Part shown: piece by piece, positions 23,294 to 35,056 of the stretch
Layout: each line of letters starts with the position of its first letter
How positions within the stretch are numbered: the first letter of the stretch is position 1
Assembly (NCBI GenBank): GCA_015680905.1
Contig: CM027384.1
Span: 64,735,001-64,799,000, forward strand
Reading direction: 5' to 3'
DNA: 64,000 nt
From: Coptis chinensis
Lineage: Eukaryota > Streptophyta > Magnoliopsida > Ranunculales > Ranunculaceae
Program-made: the position numbers and the translations under genes
Notes under the pieces: generated by a model
What the model was told of the DNA's origin: nothing
The model's database searches: none
The model's input: the letters and a program-made list of their open reading frames with translations, nothing else

Positions 23294-24056
23294 AACAGCT
23301 GGTATTTAGGTGTTTGCCTGCGCGTTAGGAAAACTGAGACATGGGTAAAATCCAATCCACAACAATATATTGTGGACTTCGCCCATTTTTCAAAAAAAAA
23401 AATACCATAACAAACCAAAAATGAAGAAATGTCAGTTGAACAGTTGTTAAAAGTAAACTGTACTTGCTGTCATTCTGTACGGGCATTTAAGAATGCATTA
23501 TCCGCATTGCAGTAACATGTATGTGCAAAATTGGTAAAACAGGAGAAAAACTTACACAGGGTCACATTGAATACGACTTGAGAAGTTGAGAGAACTAAAA
23601 GAGCAGGCAGGACATGAGGTGCGTATACCGCCTCTATGCTTGCTCAGTTGCTCTATACAGTCTCTGAGTGTTTCCCTCTTCAGGTCAGTTCACATCACAC
23701 TTTTTTTAATTTCTGCCACTAATTAATTCCTTGTCAGTGTTGTTGGTTGATATAAAACGCAATACTACAAAAATCTTAAAAAGTGCAAAAATCTCTTCCG
23801 TCTCTTTCTACTTCCCTCTTTACAGCTCCTTCTTCACATCAGCAACTCTCACTCACGTGCTCACAATATATCCAACTTCACTTTCTACTTCTTTTGAATT
23901 TATGATGAACAAAGACCCCTTCATTTCCAGGTTAATAATCCTCTCCGCAGCATTTCTTTACTGGATTATGTGATCTATTCTTGTTGTTTCATAGATCAAA
24001 CTGTTTGAATTGTTTGGTTACAGATCTGTCTAAATTTGAAGCGATTTTTTACTACT
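23294..24056 (+). promoter_or_regulatory. Upstream region and 5' UTR of the SOSEKI gene
   Basis: A TATA-box-like TATAAAA is at 23,751-23,757. A possible 5' UTR intron has donor CCAG|GTTAAT at 23,931 and acceptor TTACAG at 24,023. An upstream ATG pair near 23,902 opens a short frame that, if that intron is removed, would end about 12 codons later. This is inferred from sequence only, with no transcript evidence. Confidence 0.45.
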
Positions 24057-26466
24057 ATGGAAGGGAGAATGAGGAAATATAGAGAAACTAGTCCAGATAG
24101 GGCAAAAGTGTGGAGAGAACCGTCACCGAAAAATTATATTAGAAGAGTTCCTGTTGTTTACTATCTATGTCGAAATCGTCATTTGGAACATCCCCATTTC
24201 ATTGAAGTTCCACTTTCATCGGCTGAAGGTCTTTACTTGAGAGGTAAACAACTGGTTTAGTATATTGTTACTTGTTTGGGATGGACTTTGAATTTTTTTT
24301 GTTTTTGTAGATGTGATTAATCGTCTCAATGCGTTGCGAGGAAGGGGCATGCCTTCTATGTATTCTTGGTCTTGTAAGAGGTGAATGGCGTACATTTTTT
24401 TTTTTTTTTTGCTTTGTTTTGTTGTTTTTTTTTTGGATTTGGGGGTGCTAATTATTTTGGTTGCTTTTGGTGATTCAGAAGCTATAAGAATGGATTTGTT
24501 TGGCATGATCTTTGTGAAGATGACCTTATACATCCTGCTCATGGAAGTGAATATGTACTAAAAGGTTCAGAAATTCTTGAAGAATCTCATGCAGGTAATT
24601 TGAATCTGAAAGAACTTTAATCCTGTAATATACATACAATGCTAAGTTGAAATTTACATAGGTGTTGAATGAGCTTTGACAACCATGAATTGCGGATATT
24701 GTCTTCTCTTTAGATCATTTACATCCCAACAGTAATGCGAAGCTGCAAAACTCGAAGCAATTAGAAGAACCTACTTCTACGAGAAGCCAGGAATCTTCTT
24801 CTTCATTTTCAAGCATGGAGAAAGAGACAAGACCTTGTCAAGAAGATGAAGTGTCTCCTCCTCTGCAACGCCCTGAATCTTGTAGTGTGTCTCCAGAGTC
24901 TAGAGTGGGAAAGGATACCTCGTGTGTGAGCTCTATGAGCTTGACAAATTACAAGGTCTGCAAAGGGGATGGTGCGGCTAATGCTTCAACACAGACTGAT
25001 GAATGTGTAGGAACGAGCAAATCGCGAGAAACATGTATACGAGGTGTTTCAACTGATGATGGGTCACTAGAATTAGAGTGCAGTGGCCATCATCCAATCC
25101 AGGTTCAGCCGGCAAAGGAGAACTCTGAACTTTCCAGAGATGAGGTTTCACCACCTCCATCTTCCTCCAGTACTTCCTCAGGTGGCAAGACAGAGACATT
25201 GGAATCTTTGATTAGAGCAGATTTAAACAAGATGAATAGCTTCAGGATCCTGGAAGAGGAAGATATTCGTCTGCCTCCTAATACCAAATTGAAGCCTTCA
25301 AATGTGCTTATGCAACTGATTTCCTGTGGTTCAATTTCAGTGAAGGATCACAGTTTTGGCCTCATACCAACCTACAGGCCTAGGTTTTCTCACTCAAAAT
25401 TCCCCTCACCGTTATATTCTTCTTCCATGATGATGGGAGAGCTTGATTGTCTCTCAGATAACCCCAGGATTATGGGTTTGAGATTGGAAGAAAAGGAATA
25501 TTTCAGTGGAAGTCTCATTGAGACTAAGACAAACAAGGGAGAGGGGGAAGGATTTACTGGTCTGAAACGCTCTTCCTCGTACAATGCCGACAGGTAAATA
25601 TGTGTTTAAGTTTCATGTTACAATTCCTTGAGGTTTAACAGTTCAAAAGTGTTGAAAAGCTTACTATCCACAATGTGAACTTGAACTTAATTAGATGCCA
25701 TGTTTATGTAAATGTTCCAGCCTTCCAGGTCCCCAGATCTAGATACCTAGTTATGAATCTTTATCTTCAATTGTTGATGTGTAAAACCAAGAATTATCAG
25801 GTTTACATGTGTCACCAGTATTTCGCACTTATGTCTATTCCATTAATGACGTGTTTTATTTCAATCCGTGACACAGTCTGAAAAATTAGTTAAAGAAAGA
25901 ACTTTTGATCTGAGAAAGAAAGAAAGCACTAAAATGTGCTTGGATTATATTTCTAGTTGTTCTGAGAAGAAGTTGGAAAATACTTCTGATGCAGGACATG
26001 TAAACCATCAGATTCAGCAGGGGAGAATGAACCAGTTGACTCGGCACGTTCTAAGTGCATCCCTCGGTCAATCAAGGCTTCATTGTGTAAACACCCAAGG
26101 AATGAAGCAACAAAATCCCCTCTTTCAGAGAGGCCAAGAAATTCTTCATCAGGTGCTGATATGTCAGATGCAGCATCCTTGAGCGTGTCAAATGCTAGCA
26201 GTAAGAGGTTCACTGAATCATCTTCGAGCAAAAAATCTTCGAAAAGATTAGATTCGTTTAGAGAAGATAAAAGTAAAGCCGTCAAAATTGAAGAAAGTTG
26301 AGTTTCAAGTCTTTGTATATATGCATCGTCATGATCATATTTATTTGTGCTTAAGTGCATTGGAGTCGATGTTTGATTGAACCTCTTAATGCTATCTCCC
26401 TGCAGGCTTGCCTCCGGAGCTCGGGTTATAATCCAATCAAAGGCTCCATGGGAGGATAGTGAATGA
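24057..26466 (+). CDS. SOK: SOSEKI-family polarity protein (DUF966, DIX-like domain), six exons
   Basis: SOSEKI proteins polymerise through an N-terminal DIX-like domain and mark cell edges to orient plant cell polarity. Proposed exons are 24,057-24,243, 24,311-24,380, 24,479-24,594, 24,714-25,593, 25,995-26,297 and 26,406-26,466, about 538 residues. The DIX-like domain spans residues 31-121, with [43 protein letters not shown] and YVLKGSE. A Ser/Glu-rich middle follows, then the conserved [19 protein letters not shown] block and a basic C-terminus with [15 protein letters not shown] and [11 protein letters not shown]. The start is the first in-frame ATG (MEGRMRKY) and fits the family. Introns 1-4 have GT...AG ends. 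The donor of intron 5 does not: the conserved frame needs a splice after AAAG, followed by TTGAGT. All domains are present and no internal stop is seen, so this is the one probably functional host gene here. Confidence 0.93.
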
Positions 26467-27313
26467 AATTTTTGATCACAAACCTGTAGCAGGAGCGGGT
26501 GGGGTTTCATTTATATGCTTAAATGAGAATATGTACAACATTTTTGAGTTTATGTGAGCCAAGTCACTTCTGGTTGTACTCAAAGAACTTATTTTTGTCT
26601 GGTAATATGTAGAAGGTAGGTTTGGATATCTCATTGTAATAGAATTTAGAAGCATTATTGTTTCCGTGAGTTTAGAAGAGGTGTGCTGGTTTACAGTTTA
26701 CTACTTTAGTGGTAGTTGCGGTTATGTTACTTCTGTAAACATCAAATGTCCATGCTTTGGTTTTGGAAGGCTGGGATATTCTGTATTTACTAGATGTCTA
26801 GATGTGATCCATAATCCATGTAGGCCTAGTACTTCGATTCGCTCAGATTTTACTGTCGTCCCTTACTTGATCCTACTGTCAGTCCCTCTGTCTTGTCATC
26901 CACTCTCGTACTATGTTCCAGAATTCTACAGTGATTCAGATTTGCAACTTGCAGAGAAGATAACTGTGTCCACAGAGGGCAACTTGGTCATTGCCTCCTA
27001 TGTACAGTCTAGAATTTAGACATATTAATTGGTTAGATTTCTCTGCATGGTTGTAAAGGTAGGACCGTAGGAACAGAACTTTTGCTGGTTGACTATAGTA
27101 ACATTCCCTTCCCTATTTTTTTGTATCTTTTTGTTGGTTGATTTTTAATGCACCACGACTTGGTCAACAACACTACCAAGATTCTCTTCTCTATATTAGA
27201 AGGAAAATAGCTCTCTCACAGTCTCACTAAAAGTTTTGGACAGTGATAAAGAGAGTATAAAGTAAGGGGAAACCGGAAGAGTATTAAAATTGGGTCCAGT
27301 ATTGGGCGCCACA
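26467..27313. other. 3' flank of SOSEKI gene, non-coding
   Basis: It contains the presumed 3' UTR. The frame at 26,666-27,019 has no recognisable motifs and I do not consider it a gene. Confidence 0.65.
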
Positions 27314-28030
27314 CAAATTGGATTGGGCAGTCTCCAGCCCAAGCCCAAATACGCAAAACCAAAAAAAAAGCCCAAATACACCGCCCACCTAATAATGAAA
27401 CCGGAAAAACTTTTTCCACCGGTATCATCTCTATCGTCATCGCGAGTCTGAACCCAAAAAAAAAAATTGAGTTTTTTCTCATCTATCTAAAATTTAGTGA
27501 AGTATTATCTCATCTCTCACCAACACGCCATTGTTAAGCTATTCTCATTGCGAGTTTTTCAATTGTTCTAAAATTCAGGTTGGTTCTTCTTAATTTTCAA
27601 GCTTGATTTATAGTGTGTTATGTTAATTATGTATTTGATCATTGTGAGTTTGTATAATTAATTATGGTTTTTTGGTGATTCGCATAATTAGTCATGCATT
27701 TAGTCTTCAAGTTCTCAAATTTTGTTTCTTTTTTTCCATCATTTTCTTAATTTCTTAATTTGGGATGATTGGGTGCGTAGATTTTGTGAACAAAAGATCT
27801 TACTAGAGGTTGTTTTCACATTCCTTATTCCGTATTGTTTTCTTATACCCTCTGGGAATGGGAATGATGGAAGACATGATAAATAGACCTTCAAATTCAG
27901 GAGTTGACAGAGCGCACATATGGCATTAGCCTAGAATTTCATCATTGTTTAGCCCTTACATGTTTGTTCATTTGGTGTTTGGTCCAATAGTGCTCTGGTC
28001 TCTAATTTAACAATATTCATCGTCAACAAT

Positions 28031-28073
28031 CCTAAGTATACTAAAGGTGTTCCAATACCTTTAGTGTACTTAG
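28031..28073. repeat. 18-bp-arm inverted repeat
   Basis: Arms CCTAAGTATACTAAAGGT and ACCTTTAGTGTACTTAGG pair with one mismatch across a short loop. Confidence 0.85.
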
Positions 28074-28176
28074 GTGGAAGAGGCAGCCTCAATACCTGCC
28101 ACGTTAAATAACAAAAATAACCACCTAAACTGCTGTTGTCTGAAAACTTACAACTGAATCAAAACTCACCTACTAC

Positions 28177-28234
28177 GAGCTGTAAAAAGGGTCTCACCTA
28201 CTATGACAAATAGGTGAGACCTTTTTTACAGCTC
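28177..28234. repeat. 24-bp-arm inverted repeat
   Basis: The left arm begins GAGCTGTAAAAAGGGTCTCA and the right arm ends with its complement, separated by a 10-base loop. At most one mismatch lies in the A/T run. Confidence 0.88.
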
Positions 28235-28784
28235 ATTTCCAAGTACAGTCCATACTTATGATTAACAACCCTATAATGAAAGTAACACCATAACCTTAAA
28301 GCGTGTAGTCATGACTTATGAAGCACAGGCCATAAACTAGGATGGTTGAGTGTTTTTTCTAACTCCAAATGGCAGCAAAGTTAGGATTTTCCCTGAGTGC
28401 AAAGGCTGTAGAATGATTCTTTCGTAAGGTTGCTTTCATTTCAAATGACCCACCACAAAAGAAAAACAATTCATGGTCACCTAGATAAGGTTGGTTCAGT
28501 GGCATATAAGTTGCAAATATAGAGGGAAACAGTTTAAATTTTGTTTAGCCAATGTAGTTTCACTGTGATTAAATTGCACATGTTTGTGTGTACCTGGGTA
28601 AGTCCCTCACACACCAGTTTATTGACTTATGTGCTTTTACTAAATAACATTTAGGTTTCATCTGATTTTAGTTTTAGAATGTCAAGAATGTAGTAATTTT
28701 GTTGGTTTGTTTTAGAATCTTCAGTTATTTTGATTTTTTTTTAATACCCGGTGCATTGTTTTAAGACTAGGTTCATTTGTATTA

Positions 28785-28885
28785 AACATAGCAATTTATC
28801 TGGTTCGATTCCATTATCTATTGGAAATTGTTTGAATTTACTGATGTTTGATTTTTATTTTAATGATCTTAGTAGTGTACCAATT
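28785..28885 (+). pseudogene. Leucine-rich-repeat gene fragment
   Basis: Plus-strand translation gives SNLSGSIPLSIGNCLNLLMF followed by DFYFNDLSS. This is the plant extracellular LRR pattern (LxGxIPxSIGNCxNLxxLDxxxNxLS) of receptor-like kinases and proteins. Only about one and a half repeats are present, without start or splice context. It looks like a captured piece of a host gene just upstream of the PMD gene. Confidence 0.65.
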
Positions 28886-29000
28886 ATGACATTTGTTTCG
28901 TTGCGAAGTAATCCTTGTTGGAATTTTTTGAAGTTTTGGAAGTTTAGATGTCTTGGAACTGTAATAGTTACCAATACTTGTTTTATTTTTCTTTTTAGCA

Positions 29001-31345
29001 ATGGGTCTTCGATCAAAGAATGTGAAAAATGTAGCGAAAACTACATTCAAGGGTGTGAAGAGATTGTTTGGCGGCGGTTCCTCTAGTGGTGACGCAGTTG
29101 GAAGAAAGAGACAAAGGGCAGAGGGCTTAACGGCATCAACACGTAGAGGGGACCACAAAGAAAAAGAGGTTCCTGAAGTTGATTCATCGAGTGAAGATAG
29201 TGTAGATAGTGATCACAATGTAGGTTTAGATATAAATATGGACAAAGGAAAGAGTATAGTGGAAGAGGAGAGTAAGGAGAGTGAGGAAGGTGAGGAGGAG
29301 GGTGATGAGGAGGGTGAGGAGGGGGATGAGGAGGATGAGCAGGATGATGATGTGGAAGAATATGTGGTAGAAGTCGTACCACCAGTGGAAGAAGCACCTC
29401 TGGTATTGGATTTTTTAAGAAAATCCAATGATGATTTGGAGTTTAAAAGAGGTGAGTATGGGGTTGGCCCGTATGAGTTAGAGTTGTTTTATGACTATAC
29501 GGTGCATGTCGCTCGCGATGTTTGGGAGAGAAGGATAATATTTTGTTTTTCTGTAGCACTTTGATTTTCTTTTACAAAATCTTTTGTTTCTGCTCATATA
29601 TATATCTAATGCGTGCTTGGTTGTTTCAAGAGGATCGCGGAGCGTTGAAGTGTGTTTCATACTTAGCGAAGTTCTGCCAATGGTATTTCAAGAATGAATT
29701 TGAAAGGTCTCCGAGATTTTTCCAACAGTTGAGAAGGACTGGGTTGTTTGATCTCGTGGTAAGTTATCACGAGCATATAGATCCTCCATTGGTCTTTGCG
29801 TTTGTGGAGAGATGGCATCCGGAGACCAACACTTTCCATATGCTATTTGGGGAGATGACTGTGACTTTGGACAATGTTGTGCAAATCTGTGGAGTCACAG
29901 TTAGAGGAAGAGCGGTGCAAGGGGACAGTGAGTTGAACTTATAAGAATCGATAAATCTCTTACATCGTTCTCTGGGTCTCCCTATTGATTTGATTAAGGC
30001 GGAGATGGAAACTAGCAAGTTCACTTCAAAAGTAAGGCTGGAATTCCTCCGAAAGTATTTTGCTAACAAGGTTCATGATAGCCCCATATGTGATGCTGTT
30101 GGGAAGGTGGTGGAGAAGGCATCGAGTTTCCAGGAAGTCCAACGGGCTGTCAGAGCTTTTATCCTATTTTTCTTTGAATGTGCCAATTTTACTGACAAGT
30201 CTGGGATTGGAGTGCTTATATATTATCTGAGGCCGTTGTTGAAATTCAGTGAGATAGGAGAGTATGTATGGGGTGCAGCAGTTTTGGCGTTTTTGTATAG
30301 AGGTCTTGGGGCTGCTACATGTGTGAAGGTGAAAGGGGTTACAGGCTATATGACTCTTCTACAGGTAAAACTTTAGTATTTTAGAGATTAGTTTTTTTAA
30401 TATTAATTTTATTACTCTATCAATATGTTAACTATTTGTGTATATCTAGGCGTGGATCTATGAGTATTTTCCGGTACTCAGAGCAGTCCTAAACATGGAC
30501 TATAGCTTGTCTCAGCCGTGTGTTAATAGACACACAGTAGTCGCTTTACACTATTACGATACAATGTATGCATTGCAATATTATCGAGCGATACTTGATG
30601 ATATGAATTTTTTCAATATAAGTATTTAAGTTTGTTTATATATATTTTCTTTAGTAATTGATCATTGGAGTTGTTAATGACACATTTGATTTTGTTTCAG
30701 GTTGATTGGCATCCCTACAATAATGTCAGAGATAGAAGCCCAATCGATGACATTGCATTTTTTGAGGGATTGCTATGTTTTTTCAACATTGTCGAGCTTT
30801 ACGCTGTCGCAACGGTGGTGCGTCAGTTGGGTCATGTGCAGCTTATACCCGTAGATCCTCCAACACTAAATTTGAGAACAATAACTGTGGCAGGACGCGG
30901 GTATGAGGTGAACTGGACCAATATTGGGCCACTTTACTGGGAGTCATGGCAGAATCACGTGACCAACCCTGCCATAGAGGGCCTATCTCGTCTTATCCAT
31001 GGGAATGTCATCTAAACTACATGACTTGGTATGCGAGGAATTCTCATATTCGATTGAGCGTCTTCCTATTCATCCCTCCCTGGAGACACTTTCTAACTGT
31101 TCACCGATTGTGAATATTGTGATTTTTAATTGAGTTTATCTAATAGTGATTTTTTGCATTCGATTGATAACTTATCTTGATTTCCCTTTTTTCGACAGAA
31201 CGACGTCATCGATGAAACTAGTCACATGCTAGAGAGAGGTTTGCAATTGGCTGGGAATAATATTCCAGAAGAAGCAAGGTCCTCCTTCGAACAGGCGTAC
31301 AACTTGACTAGGTGCAAGTACAGTGGTGGGCGTTATAATTCATGA
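29001..31345 (+). pseudogene. Plant mobile domain (PMD) gene of the MULE unit, inactivated
   Basis: PMD proteins (MAIN/MAIL1 family in plants) are known as host silencing factors and as passengers of transposons. Exon 1 (29,001 to about 29,519) encodes a basic N-terminus and a long Glu/Asp-rich tract, then YELELFYDYTVHVARD. Exon 2 (about 29,633-30,364) carries LKCVSYLAKFCQWYF, the diagnostic FVERWHPETNTFHMLFGEMT and TVRGRAVQGD, then EYVWGAAVLAFLYRGLG. Exon 3 starts at 30,450 (AWIYEYFPVLRA). Exon 4 starts at 30,701 (VDWHPYNNVRD). A last exon, 31,199-31,345, ends in a TGA. Defects: an in-frame TAA at 29,942-29,944, and a one-base shift near 31,012 before NYMTWYARN. The exon 3 donor is unclear. 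It converges on the transposase gene. Confidence 0.85.
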
Positions 31346-31592
31346 TTTGTTTCTTGTAAGGAATGGATGGATGTTTGATTTTGAATGATGTTTGATTTTG
31401 GAATTAATGACGTTTGGAATTTGTTGTTATTTGATTTTGAATGAATGATGGATGTTTGGAATTTGTTGTTATTTGATTTTGAATGAATGATGGATGTTTG
31501 CGTTTGTTGTTAAGTGGAATTTGATGTTTGTGTGGTTGTATGGATATGAAAGTGTTGTAAAAACGAAATGAACTTTTAAAAAAAAATTGTCA
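31346..31592. repeat. Short tandem repeats after the PMD gene
   Basis: Degenerate repeats of GATGTTTGATTTTGAATGA and TTTGGAATTTGTTGTTATTT fill about 31,370-31,520 (best period about 54 bases). The region is non-coding and presumably the 3' UTR or terminator region. Confidence 0.65.
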
Positions 31593-31750
31593 AAACGATC
31601 TAACCACATCGTTTGGTATAAAGACCAAATGACCGCTTCAGATCATTTGGCCTTTATACCAAACGACCGCTTCAGATTGTTTGGCTTAAAGCTCAAACGA
31701 CCCAGCCACATCGTTTGGTATAAAGGTCAAACGACTTCACCATGTCGTTT
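31593..31750. repeat. Dyad array 1: five 22-nt inverted modules on a 34-nt register
   Basis: Modules start at 31,593, 31,627, 31,661, 31,695 and 31,729, exactly 34 bases apart. Each is an inverted dyad of the form AAACGAY, eight bases, then RTCGTTT. The 12-base linkers are related to GGTATAAAGACC or its complement. The array lies between the 3' ends of the two convergent MULE genes. Confidence 0.93.
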
Positions 31751-32050
31751 GTGATAAAATTAAGTAAAATCAAATCACATCAAATCAAATCAAATTACAC
31801 TTATTCCAAATTACATCAAAATATCATATTGATAACATACGAACATTATTTACAAATCACTCGATTGTCGTCCGAATCAATTTAGTCAATCACTCGATTT
31901 CCAAATCAAATCAAATAAAAGCCTTAACATTATTTCCAAATAAAATAAAAATCAAATCAAATTACACTTGTTCCAAATTACACCAAAATAACATGTCAAA
32001 ATGAATTTACAAATTACATCAAAATATCATATCGACAACATACAAACAAC
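31751..32050. other. AT-rich intergenic spacer between convergent MULE genes
   Basis: It holds repeated AAATCAAATCAAAT and TCCAAATTACA motifs and two similar blocks (about 31,790-31,830 and 31,960-32,045). No gene is seen. Confidence 0.65.
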
Positions 32051-34754
32051 TTAGTCGATAACATGTACTGTTGGGTCTTCAACGGGCTCGTTTTCCCGTA
32101 TTAGATTAGGAATGTTCAATGCCATAAATTGCAATTGCCTTGCTGTCAATGCCAAATTCCAACTTTCAGCAATATCATATCGAGCTCTAAGCCATTGGCG
32201 CATTACTGGAGAAACCGGACAATCTTCAACAAGTTTAATATTGACAAAATGATTTCCACTACCATGTGCGCTACCCAATACTTTTTTCACTCTCTCAGGA
32301 TTTGCTTGGGTTCTCAGCAGCATGATAAGGAAGCACTGACAAGCTCCTAAATGCAGGAGGACAACATTAAATCTTGAAGCAAATAAGTATCCAGCAAAGG
32401 GCATGCTCATCCACTTATTTAAGGGTGCGTAACCTTATTCATGTAGGATTTCCTTCATTGCATAAACAACCTCACTTTGACTGTACAAAGTACAATAAAG
32501 GGGGAGGTTGTCAGTAAGCTCTTGGTACAAGTCCTTTCTCATCTTTGGCCATTCTTCTTGACTTCTTCCTAATGCAATACAGAAAGCTCTATAACTGTAG
32601 TTGCCATCGCCAACAGGGTCATCGAATCTAACAATGTATTTATGTATTTCTTCAAGAATATCTAACCCGTAATCCTTAGGACCCCTCGTCTTTCCAAAGT
32701 CTAACCCATTATTCACATTTTGTGGTGTGGCTGTTTTTGGTGTTTTTGGAGAAGGCTTATTTCTTGGTGTGATTGTTTTGGGTATTTTTGGAGAAGCCTT
32801 ATTTGTTGGTGTGGTGTAGGTGTTTTGGGTTGATATTTTTGGAGAAAACTTCTTTCTTGGTGTGGTGTGGGTGTTTTAGGTGGGCGTAGTGTTTGGTTGT
32901 GACCAGACCCACTCCTCATGGTCACATTGAGAATGTTCAAAATGAGATGGATCTCGCTTTGAAAAGTTCTCATCTCTAGTTAGAAGCTTTCTGCTGCAGC
33001 TACCTTTTGGCCGACCTTTGGTTTTTGCTTCCTCACGAGGCGGTACTAGCCATGTACTTTATGGTACGACAATCTCCATAAGTTTCCTAATTATAACCCT
33101 CTGCTCTTATTCAGAAACCATTGCAAACCTTTTCATGAACAAGTCCATCGAAGGTGTAACATCGGGACCAACACCCACTGACACATTGGGAGAAACAGAC
33201 ACTGTTTTCCAAAAGCGGTCGATAGCAGTCAAAGGGATGGACCGCTCTTGCTCTTCAAACTCAATTAATTCATGAGCTCGTGCGCAAATAATACCAATAC
33301 CTGATCTCTCCATCTTTAACACGCTTTACGCGGGTATCTATTTCTTCAAATAGCAAGTCCAAATACTTACGTGAGACAAGGCCTCTGAGTTCACGAAACA
33401 AAGGAATCTGGTGGTGGTGCTGAGTTACAATCATACTCCTCTCGAAGGTAGCTCTAATCTCGGACATCTGGATCTCTAGAATCAGGTGGATTATGCTAAA
33501 CATTCTAAAAAAACCATGACAATTTGCATTTCCTAGTACACGTTTCACCTGAGCATGAGACCCTTCAATTCTATTGGTCGTTGTACTCCTAAAATGAATG
33601 TGTTGGTCAGTCCAACAACATACGAATCGATCCCTGTAAGGAAACCAAGTCTCTTGCAAATAACTAACAAAATTGGAGTACTCAACCCTGTAATATTTTT
33701 CCAAAGCATCCCATCTACACTAGAAAATAACCTCTGTCTTCGATTTGACTACAATGTTCCACGAGAACTGGGCCTTCTCTACAAGTTCTGTAGTTGGAAA
33801 AATATTGTAACATTTTGAAAGGACACACATAGCGATATGCCATCTACATAGATGCTTGTGTGCGTTAGGGAAAACTTTGTCAACGGCACTTATCAGGGCC
33901 AAGTCCCTGTCAGACATGATCATGAATGGGCTTATATCACCAAGCAAGCCACTAAAATGATGCAGGGCCCACTCATAGTTGACTGTTGTTTCAGACTGAA
34001 GCAGCACCTGACACACGGTGAAAGACTTCCACGTTGAACTTACCCTAACAAACTGTACGAAAGACCACCGATACCTATTAGTTTTGTAGGTAGCGTCTAA
34101 CATGAAAATTGTTGGAAAAGTCTGAGCTAACTTAACATCTTCTGGATGGGCCCATAACAACCCCGTTATCTCCTCGGTATTCTCATCATGTCTTAACTCC
34201 TCAAAATAATGTTCTTTTGCTAACAACTCACGCAATCTCTGCAATTGTATGAGACAATTCATATCCAATTTCCTCACCTTTTGCCTTGTAGTGTAGACTT
34301 GGGATATACTAGATATGTTTTTATGATACCTATTCTTGATGGAATCCAAAATATTTTTAGGCTTTATTCCATACTTACTCATCTCTGACAAGTACTCGAA
34401 CTCTGGGATGGTCAAACGAGTAGCAAATGCATGTCCTTCAAGGGTCTTCGCCAATACATGGTTGTGAATACCATTTCTAACTTCTATTTTCCAACTATCG
34501 ACAGTGCCGCATTGGAAAACACCTTTTAACTTAAATGGACATCCCGATTTCTTGGTTCCCGACCTTCTCTTATTAGCCCTCCCTTCGCCTTCCTTCTTGT
34601 GTGACCGATACACACCCGAGCACTCCCAAGCCAAATTCAATCTTGTTACTTGGTTTCCCTTTTCACACTCCGACTTTTCAATGACCACAACAACATTAAC
34701 TTGTTTTCCTCTAGCGGTTGCCCAACCGATTGCCTCGCTATGCGTATGAAAGAC
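32051..34754 (-). pseudogene. MULE transposase fused to OTU-like protease domain, main exon
   Basis: The element's mobilisation enzyme. Read on the minus strand it opens with a FAR1-like zinc-binding region (FHTHSEAIGW, ECSGVYRSHKK, KKSGCPFKL, GIHNH). The MULE catalytic domain follows (IFMLDATYKTN, MSDRDLALISAV, HLCRWHI), then TTTNRIEGSHAQVK and CARAHELIEF. After a GRPKGS motif comes a proline-rich repeat linker (32,973-32,713), then an OTU-type cysteine protease region (RFDDPVGDGNYSYRAFCIAL, WPKMRKDLYQEL, FASRFNVVLLHL). Defects: TAG at 33,720-33,722, a one-base shift near 33,300, TAA near 33,110, and TAA at about 32,435. The OTU catalytic Cys is Tyr. The acceptor at 34,754 follows an intron with donor at 34,851. 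Confidence 0.88.
32713..32900 (-). repeat. Tandem repeats encoding a Pro/Lys/Gln linker
   Basis: Three to four units of about 54 bases encode variations of SPKTPTPHQ and LLQKY between the transposase and OTU parts. They contract and expand in steps that keep or nearly keep frame. Confidence 0.75.
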
Positions 34755-34851
34755 CTAAACACATAAAAAACAACTATTACGAATACACTAATAAAATTAC
34801 ATTTAGAAAATTTAAAAAAAAAAAATGAAATCAATGCCTACTCCATCATAC

Positions 34852-34935
34852 CTCTTCCGTAGTAAAAATTTCTGTTGCATCACTTAAAATCGGTTGACAA
34901 TCCACGTCATTCGAGTTTGCAGAGGATCAGTTCTC
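34852..34935 (-). pseudogene. Upstream exon of the MULE transposase gene
   Basis: The minus strand encodes NSNDVDCQPILSDATEIFTTE and ends at a GT donor (complement of 34,850-34,851). It splices in frame to the acceptor at 34,754. Its own upstream acceptor is not resolved, because a TGA lies just before the conserved segment. Confidence 0.6.
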
Positions 34936-35056
34936 GGATAGCAGCAAAGAATCCTACAAATAGAAGAATAAAACAGGAGTCTCAAACAATTTGTATTTAG
35001 GTAATGAAGGATTTCAAAGTCACAAAAAAAACTAAACTTCTAACTAAATTTAGTCC

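Larger units (their letters stand above)
27330..28784. other. Left arm of MULE unit, non-coding
   Basis: No gene is supported. It holds two strong hairpin-forming inverted repeats (28,031-28,073 and 28,177-28,234) and AT-rich sequence that may include the promoter and 5' UTR of the PMD gene. Confidence 0.55.

Noticed and set aside
26666-27019. 117-codon plus-strand frame after SOSEKI
   Set aside because: No recognisable domain, and it lies in the 3' flank. Coding potential is not convincing.
29083-29397. Pro/His/Ser-rich minus-strand frames
   Set aside because: Antisense of the acidic tract of the PMD gene.
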